A DNA stretch of 64,000 bases from Parietaria judaica (Eukaryota; Streptophyta; Magnoliopsida; Rosales; Urticaceae). The translations under genes were made by a program, and so were the position numbers. Shown piece after piece: positions 59,284 through 64,000 of this stretch; the first letter of the stretch is position 1; each line of letters opens with the position of its first letter. The notes beneath the pieces were generated by a model, which saw only the letters and a list, made by a program, of their open reading frames with translations, was not told where the DNA came from and did no database searches. The stretch is from positions 8,308,001 to 8,372,000 of the forward strand of contig OX940865.1 of NCBI GenBank assembly GCA_954871525.1, written 5' to 3'.

Positions 59284-60709
59284 CCTTTATTAGATTTAAC
59301 TCCTTTAATTATTGTCTTGCTATTTTTGAAAGGGTAAATAAACAAAATGTTCATTTTGTGTCAAATCTATTTAAATACTATCAATTGCGTGTATTTTTTA
59401 TTCTCATAAATAGATTTTTTTTAAAAGTTTGAAATAAAAATAAGCATTTCGTACAATTCCGATCATAAAAATTCACTTCTGTTTTCGGTGCTTGTACGCA
59501 ATTACACCAATCTTACCTGTTTTTGTTTCATATTAATCAAAACAATAAATTAAAAAGGGAAAAATGGGTTTGTATGTAATATAATTTGGGATAGTAACTG
59601 CACAATTCATAATTGTTTTTTATAATTTTTGCACCAAATTTTTTCAATATCATCATTCATCGTACAACTGCAACAGTGGCAAATCATCTTTTTACGGGAA
59701 AAGTACCTAATCTTTTTTTCAGTGAAATTTTTCCACGTCATTGTTTTTCCATTTTTATTTAACTCCAACTATTTTGTTAACAAAAAAAATATTACACTCG
59801 GCATAAGTACTTCATATTTATAATTTAGGACTAAAATAAATATAAATTTTGCTATTAAAATATAACTTAAATTTTAAAAATATCAAGTTACGCCAATTTT
59901 AAAATTGTTTTTGCTAAAATACATATGAAGTTTTAATGGGGAATGAAAATAATGAAACTGAAAACTTTTTCTGCAGAAAAAAAAATAAAAAAATTTAACT
60001 GTTATTGTAAAATAATATTTAAAAAATTTGATGCGAAAAAAAGATGTGAGCTTTCTCGCTAAGTACGACACACAACGTAGCACAAGAAGTTTTTAATTTA
60101 GTTTATTCTTTGGTGGAGTCAGTTTGGAAACTGTAAACGAACAAAAGAATTGGTTGACACTCACTATAACAATAATAATAATAAAAAAAAAAATTAGTTG
60201 ACACTTGACCACGTGTATGTTTATTTTTAAATATGATCCGGATTAATGTACTTCTTTATGGCCGCCTGCATAAAATATTCCAAAATCTATAGGGATAGTT
60301 AATTAAAGGGAAAATTAATTAGCTAATTAATAACACATTTAAGAGAAAATTAGAAAGTATTAATTAATGATAATATATTTGAAACATAGTAATATTCACC
60401 GTTTCTTTACCAAAATATCCATATGTGTAAGCCCAAAATCATTGATATTTTCCCGAAATTAATGTATACAACCTTAGTATATTAGTATAATTTATTAAAT
60501 ATTTTTCTAAATTTGCAAATGACTAATGGTCGGAAAACTCAAAGACGGATACGACTTTTATGTTTTAGGTTTCAACAGCAAAGTTAAAAAAAAAAAATGT
60601 CAACCGAAATATAAAATCTGACATTAGACTAATAAAAAATATTTAATAAGGGCCAATTCACATATACAATTACTTTTACGCCAAAAAGTAAAATATTTAA
60701 GTTTTAAAT

Positions 60710-60838
60710 TTATTTCTTAGTTTTCTGTTGTAAATAAGTGTAATTAGTCTAAGTTAATTACTGTTCTTACCTTTAGGTTGTATAAAGCACTTTACCATTC
60801 AATGAAATGAAACAACTTCGAGAACCCTAAAATTACAT
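60710..60838 (+). repeat. End of the 5' LTR of the right-hand copia element (start not located)
   Basis: The LTR ends AAATTACA at 60,838, directly before the primer-binding site. A run with ATTCAATGAAATGAAACAAC resembles an R/U5 region. The other end cannot be placed because the matching 3' LTR lies outside the window. Confidence 0.5.
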
Positions 60839-60852
60839 GGTATCAGAGCTCG
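60839..60852 (+). other. Primer-binding site of the copia element
   Basis: TGGTATCAGAGCTC is the usual initiator Met tRNA primer-binding site of plant Ty1/copia elements. A leader of about 900 bp follows before gag. Confidence 0.9.
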
Positions 60853-61751
60853 GGTTGAGAGCTTATCGGAGCGAGCCGTGTTGCTGGTGACTTGCCGGAG
60901 TTCGGGGTTAGGGTTGAGAAGCTTGAGGGAGTCCGAGGACTCTGAGAGAGCAGAGCGAAGAAGCTCGAGAGATTGTCGCCTGAGACATTCCGACTACTGG
61001 AATCGATTATGAAGCTTAAGCTCGAAGCTGGAGTGGGATTCGAAGCTTGAAGAAACTTCATTGAAGATCGATTTGGTGGTCTGGCTTGTTTTTGGGGAAG
61101 AGGCTTCAATATGAGGAAGAAGCTTGAAGATCGTGCGATTAGGGACAAACATTCGTCGCTAACCTGGAAAAGGGACCCATCGGAGAGGAGAGCTTCATGT
61201 GGAGAGTGAGAAATCGCGATCTGGAGCTCGCGATTTGTGGTTGGACGTCGCCGCTGAAGAAGAAGATCGAAGGAGGAGCTCGGGAAAGAGCTTGCTGCTT
61301 AGGTGTATGGTAGGACGCCTGACGCGACGGGACCAGCGGCGACGGTGGTCTGAAGGATTCCGGCGAGTTTGACGGCGATCGTCGGCGACGTAGGGGTGAG
61401 CTCAGGCAGCTTCGGCGTGAAGGGAGGAGAGGCACAGAGAGAAGGCAGGGGTCGTACGAGAGAAGCGAAGAAAAAAAAGAGAAATTAAAAAGAAAAAAAA
61501 AGGGAAATTCCTTATTTGCCTTCGGTGGTTTCTGAGTGTCCCTGCGTCCTTTTTGGTGTGCCCACAAGCATAAAAAGCGCTTCATTGTGAGCCTTGTTTT
61601 CTGTCCGTTCCTGCGCCAAATCCTTTGTGCCAACACCGGAAAAATATTTTGTGAGATCATTCTTTGTCCTTTCCTTTTTCGTTTGTTGAGCTTTAATTGG
61701 GTTCGGGGAGCCATAAGCTAGGATCCGGCACTAAGTTCAAAGAAAAACAGG

Positions 61752-64000
61752 ATGTCGGCGGCCGATTTAAAAGGAATGACAGAGACAGAACTTGGAGAAT
61801 AGGTTGAATTCTTCAAAGTTTGGAAAGGGACTGGAATGTCGGGTCTTCTGAAACGAGAAAAGGTAGCGAAACTCGATCTCCAATCGATAGACTTGAAGCT
61901 CGATGGGCCGAACAGTTACTTGGATTGGTCCCTCCGAGTAGAGAGAGCTTTATAGGCAAGGAACCTCGAGAGGTTTATTACAGGGGAAGAAGAAAAGCCC
62001 GTTGAAAATGCTCCGAATTGGAAGGAATGGAAGACCACTCATAGCGAGATTTATACGTGGCTACTTAGTTCGATGACTCGGGAGATCGCTAGTGAAGTTC
62101 AGATGCTCCCAACCGTCAGAGATGTTTGGGAAAAGTTGAGAGTATCATACTTAGGCACCGAGAACAAGATGAGAGTGTTCCAAATCCTTCAAGACACCGG
62201 GCTAGTGGTACAAGGAGACAAGTCAATCGGGGAGTATGCGAGAGAGCTGAAACGGTTGTGGGCTCAATTTTATTATTTCTCAGCGCACGGGAGTTGTGAT
62301 TCTCTCAAGTGCACAAAGAGTCAAGAAACTGTTGAGATCAGAACGATGAGATTCCTAGAAAATTTGAACCCAGCCTTCAATTAGAGGAGGACGATAATTC
62401 TATCGAGTAAGGACATTCCGTCATTGGACGAGACAATTGCAGCGATGGTCGAGGAAGAGACCATAATGCGAGTTCATGCCGAGGCCGGAGATGCTCCGGG
62501 GATGAGGTCTGCACTGACTGTTGGAGCGAGCGACAGTAGAGACCACAAAGAGACTCGGCAGTGTTACAACTGTGGTGCGACTGTCCACCTGAAGGCGGCA
62601 TGTCCAAAGGAACAGAAGGATAGGGAGTACGGCAATCGAGGACAGTCTAGTGCCCGTGGGCGTGGACAGTTTGGAGCCCGTGGCCGTGGTGGTCGTAGAG
62701 GGGGTTACAACGGTAGCCATCGTGCACACCTGATGGCTGGAGACGATGAAGAGGAAGACACAGAGCCGATCTTCACCAAGAAAGAGGTTCTCGAGATGTT
62801 CAGGAACGATAGGTCAGTGGAGCGAGCGGGCAAGAAGCCCATGACTGAAGAGAGTAATGATGCGATGTTCACTGGTGAGGCTCCTTCTTCTAGTCAAATT
62901 ATACGAAGGAAAGATTGGATAGTGGATTCAGGCGCTACTCAACATGTAACCGGCAATGCGAATGAGTTCGCCAAATATACCTAACTATCAGTCTCTGAGA
63001 AGATACAAACCGCCGATGGCACTTTCCGACCTATTCTTGGTAAGGGTATGGTTGGGTGTACGGATCATATGACCTTGGAAGATGTGTTACATGCCCCGTC
63101 ATTTCCAGTGAACCTTTTGTCCATAAGTGCTACTATTACCCGACTAAATTGTAGAGTGAAGTTTGATATCCCTAAGGTGGTGTTTCAGGAGAAGGGAACC
63201 GGTCGGGTGCTTGGGACTGGAACTTGGTGTAACGGGTTGTGGTACATGGATCGAGAAGATTTGGATGCGGCGTTGGCGTCCATGGTGGAGAAGGAAGTCA
63301 CGAAGATGTCTGGGGCAAGTGCGGTTCGCGAGTTGATGTTGCATCACCAACGCATGGGACACCCATCTTTTGGAACATTGAAGATATTATATCCATTATT
63401 GTATGAAAAGTCTGATAAACAGAAACTTGTATGTGATTCGTGCGAATTTGGAAAACATACCCGTAGCTCTTATGTTAGCTCGGGCAGAAGAAGCCTTCAC
63501 CCCTTTGATTTGATTCATTCAGATGTATGGGGATCATGTCCCACGACTTCAATGCATGGGTATCGTTATTTTGTGACGTTTATTGATTTTCATACTCGTG
63601 TTACTTGGTTATATCTGATGAAAAACAAGAGTGAAGTGCTTACATGTTTCAAAGACTTTCACAAAAGGGTTCAGACTTGTTACGGTGCCGTGTTGAAGGT
63701 TCTAGTATCTCGGTATCATTCTGTGGTCAAGACACTAAGGTCAGATAATGGGACGGAGTACATCAATAAGGCCTTCAGAGACTATTTATCCCTATATGGG
63801 ATCGATCATCAGACTACGTGCCCGTATACCTCAGAACAGAATGGAGTTGCTGAACGGAAGAACCGACATCTTCTCGAAATAGCTCGGTGTATGATGATTT
63901 AGAGGAATGTTCCAAAGTACTTGTGGGGGGAAGCTGTAATGACAGCGGCGTACGTAGTGAACAAGATGCCGTCGAGGGTGCTAAATGGAAGAACACCAAT
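61752..64000 (+). pseudogene. Ty1/copia gag-pol, one frame with five stops, cut by the window edge
   Basis: One frame from the ATG at 61,752 to the right edge encodes a copia polyprotein, with in-frame TAG at 61,800, 61,953 and 62,382, TAA at 62,982 and TAG at 63,900, and no frameshift. Gag has a typical KLDGPNSYLDWSLRVERAL segment and a CCHC knuckle (CYNCGATVHLKAAC, 62,562-62,603) followed by an RGR-rich tract. Protease has WIVDSGATQHVTG (62,916). The integrase zinc finger (HHQRMGH...CDSCEFGKH) and catalytic motifs HSDVWGS, LRSDNGTEYI and EQNGVAERKNRHLLE follow. Reverse transcriptase and RNase H lie beyond the window. Confidence 0.92.

Noticed and set aside
59007..59354. Nuclear gene for a 115-residue protein
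   Set aside because: The frame lies in the mitochondrial insertion and is better explained as a fragment of mitochondrial sequence.
61139..61714. 191-residue minus-strand open frame in the copia leader
   Set aside because: It lies in the untranslated leader of the copia element, on the wrong strand, with Ser/Arg/Pro-rich composition expected from that sequence; no family is recognisable.

Overview
This is a plant nuclear chromosome segment, most likely from a eudicot. It is AT-rich and has intron-bearing genes for plant-specific or plant-type proteins (CDKF;1, AIM1-type multifunctional protein, ABIL, TCX/TSO1-like CPP). Between the genes lie plant LTR retrotransposons, MITEs and a piece of plant mitochondrial DNA. 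I cannot name the species. Exon models were built by hand from splice sites, reading phase and remembered family sequences; no alignment was run.

Host genes, left to right: an Abl-interactor-like SCAR/WAVE subunit (ABIL, minus, 4.2-6.9 kb); an 18-exon peroxisomal beta-oxidation multifunctional protein of the AIM1 type (plus, 22.0-26.4 kb); an 8-exon CXC-domain CPP/TSO1-like DNA-binding protein (minus, 30.6-32.8 kb); a 7-exon CHMP7-like ESCRT-III protein (minus, 47.5-49.9 kb); the two-exon CDK-activating kinase CDKF;1 (plus, 51.0-53.1 kb); and a 9-exon ETHE1-type sulfur (persulfide) dioxygenase (minus, 53.4-56.1 kb). CHMP7 and CDKF;1 are divergent; CDKF;1 and ETHE1 are convergent with ends about 230 bp apart. 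I see no operon-like or pathway clustering; these are unrelated housekeeping genes.

Mobile DNA fills most of the rest. At 8,387-20,760 is a complete 12.4 kb Ty3/gypsy element of the Tat type: 683-bp LTRs, a perfect 5-bp target duplication, a dual RNase H polyprotein in a single frame broken only by stop codons, and a separate gene on the opposite strand that can be read as three exons. A related solo LTR sits at 1.6-2.5 kb. The 35.5-44.6 kb block is one Ty1/copia element (minus strand) split by three later insertions. One of these carries a truncated gypsy element that is itself split by an intact 5S-RNA-bearing Cassandra TRIM. Each insertion was placed by its target duplication. A second gypsy LTR of the same family is solo at 45.2-46.0 kb. 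A different Ty1/copia element runs from about 60.8 kb off the right edge, again in one frame with stop codons only.

Other structures: a 1.43 kb almost perfect palindrome at 28.1-29.5 kb with a perfect 9-bp target duplication (Mutator-like hairpin); a smaller hairpin MITE of similar type at 2.7-3.2 kb; hAT-like GC-palindrome elements at 46.2 and 56.8 kb; and a nuclear copy of mitochondrial DNA including part of the 26S rRNA gene at about 58.55-59.28 kb. The remaining intergenic DNA is AT-rich with no gene that I can support.
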